Assembly (NCBI GenBank): GCA_013349725.1
Contig: DUZB01000009.1
Coordinates: forward strand, 1 to 23,676
Reading direction: 5' to 3'
DNA: 23,676 bases
From: Deltaproteobacteria bacterium
GTDB taxonomy: Bacteria; Desulfobacterota; DSM-4660; Desulfatiglandales; Desulfatiglandaceae
The position numbers were made by a program, and so were the translations under genes. Positions 23,266-23,676 of the stretch are shown here, piece after piece; positions within the stretch are counted from its first letter, which is position 1, and every line of letters begins with the position of its first letter. Under the pieces are notes generated by a model that saw only the letters and a list, made by a program, of their open reading frames with translations, had not been told where the DNA came from and made no database searches.

Positions 23266-23676
23266 ATGAAAAAAGACTGGAAATATTATCTGGGCGTGTC
23301 CCTGTTCGTTTACAGCTTCCTGCCCCTCAGCATCTTGGCCATTCTGCCTTTCATGGGCATGACTTTGGCCCAGGCAGGGGCCTTTGCCGTGGTCTTCCTG
23401 GCTTCGGGCGAAATCGCCTTTATTTGCGCCGCGGCCCTGTTAGGCAAGGAATTTCCGGCGGCCCTGAAAACGAAAATCATGGCCCTGTTTAAACGGACAC
23501 ACAAGCCTAAACCCATAAGCCGGACCAGGCATCGTTTCGGCGTTTTTCTGATGGTTGCCAGCACCCTGCCCTATTATGCGGCGTTGATTTACCTGCTTTT
23601 TTTCTCACACAAGGAATCCGAGATTTACTTTCTGACCTGGACACTGGTCGCAGGGGAAGCGGCCTTCATGGCGGGG
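23266..23676 (+). CDS. Partial CDS: small multi-span membrane protein (transporter-suffix-domain type)
   Basis: An open frame from ATG 23266 runs off the right edge with 137 residues visible. AGGAAGAG lies about 7 bases upstream. The sequence alternates hydrophobic segments (about 8-30, 35-60, 88-112, 118-137) with a basic cytoplasmic-type loop rich in K, R and P (about 66-86). The pattern FVYSFLPLSIL...ASGEIAFICAAALLGKEF occurs twice in diverged form (second half: VASTLPYYAALIYLLFF), suggesting an internal duplication. From memory it resembles proteins annotated 'transporter suffix domain-containing', whose function is unknown. It starts 33 bp after ACBP and may be cotranscribed. A link to lipid storage is not shown by the sequence. 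Confidence 0.75.
   Translation, partial: MKKDWKYYLGVSLFVYSFLPLSILAILPFMGMTLAQAGAFAVVFLASGEIAFICAAALLGKEFPAALKTKIMALFKRTHKPKPISRTRHRFGVFLMVASTLPYYAALIYLLFFSHKESEIYFLTWTLVAGEAAFMAG

Overview
This window looks like chromosomal DNA from an anaerobic, lipid-storing deltaproteobacterium-type organism (Desulfobacterota or a relative). That placement is an inference. It rests on the fused CobA-HemD, the NfeD-slipin pair, the PHA-type phasin and regulator, the wax-ester synthase homologue and the abundant short extragenic repeats. No rRNA, tRNA, phage, insertion sequence or CRISPR array was seen.

Left part (1-3368): the N-terminus of a membrane-anchored protein runs off the left edge. It is followed by an acyl-CoA synthetase on the minus strand, whose stop codon lies inside a long inverted repeat. 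Divergent to these is cobS (cobalamin synthase). Then come the C-terminal relic of a VapC-type PIN toxin and a palindromic extragenic repeat.

Middle part (3369-11553): a plus-strand run of mostly housekeeping genes. It holds coaBC (coenzyme A), a family-4 uracil-DNA glycosylase, an NfeD membrane protease with its slipin partner, a small lysine-rich protein with a Rho-N-like motif ending at a clear intrinsic terminator, ispD (isoprenoids), hemC and a cobA-hemD fusion (tetrapyrroles). Several gene ends here carry 7-bp-period tandem repeats.

Right part (11596-22356, minus strand) is the most interesting section: a storage-lipid locus. Patatin, a wax-ester synthase/DGAT, an iron alcohol dehydrogenase fused to an SCP2 lipid-carrier domain, an acyl-ACP/acyl-CoA reductase fused to an extra N-terminal domain, and a 128-residue phasin-like zinc-motif protein are spaced 19-40 bp apart and probably form one operon. 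A second unit, with a near-consensus promoter, follows: phasin, PhaR-type regulator and a UbiB/ABC1-family protein. On the other side of the patatin promoter, plus-strand genes encode an unrecognised 107-residue protein, an acyl-CoA-binding protein and the start of a small membrane protein.

Together the genes could activate fatty acids (acyl-CoA synthetase), carry acyl-CoA (ACBP), reduce acyl thioester to aldehyde (AAR domain) and then to alcohol (ADH-SCP2), and esterify it to wax ester or triacylglycerol (WS/DGAT). They could also coat granules (phasins) and mobilise the store (patatin). Three features tie the locus together beyond proximity. An identically spaced C-x9-C-x10-C-x2-H motif occurs twice on the WS/DGAT and once on the 128-residue protein. 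Two lipid-associated domain fusions sit side by side. A 15-bp palindromic operator-like site is shared by the phasin and patatin promoter regions.
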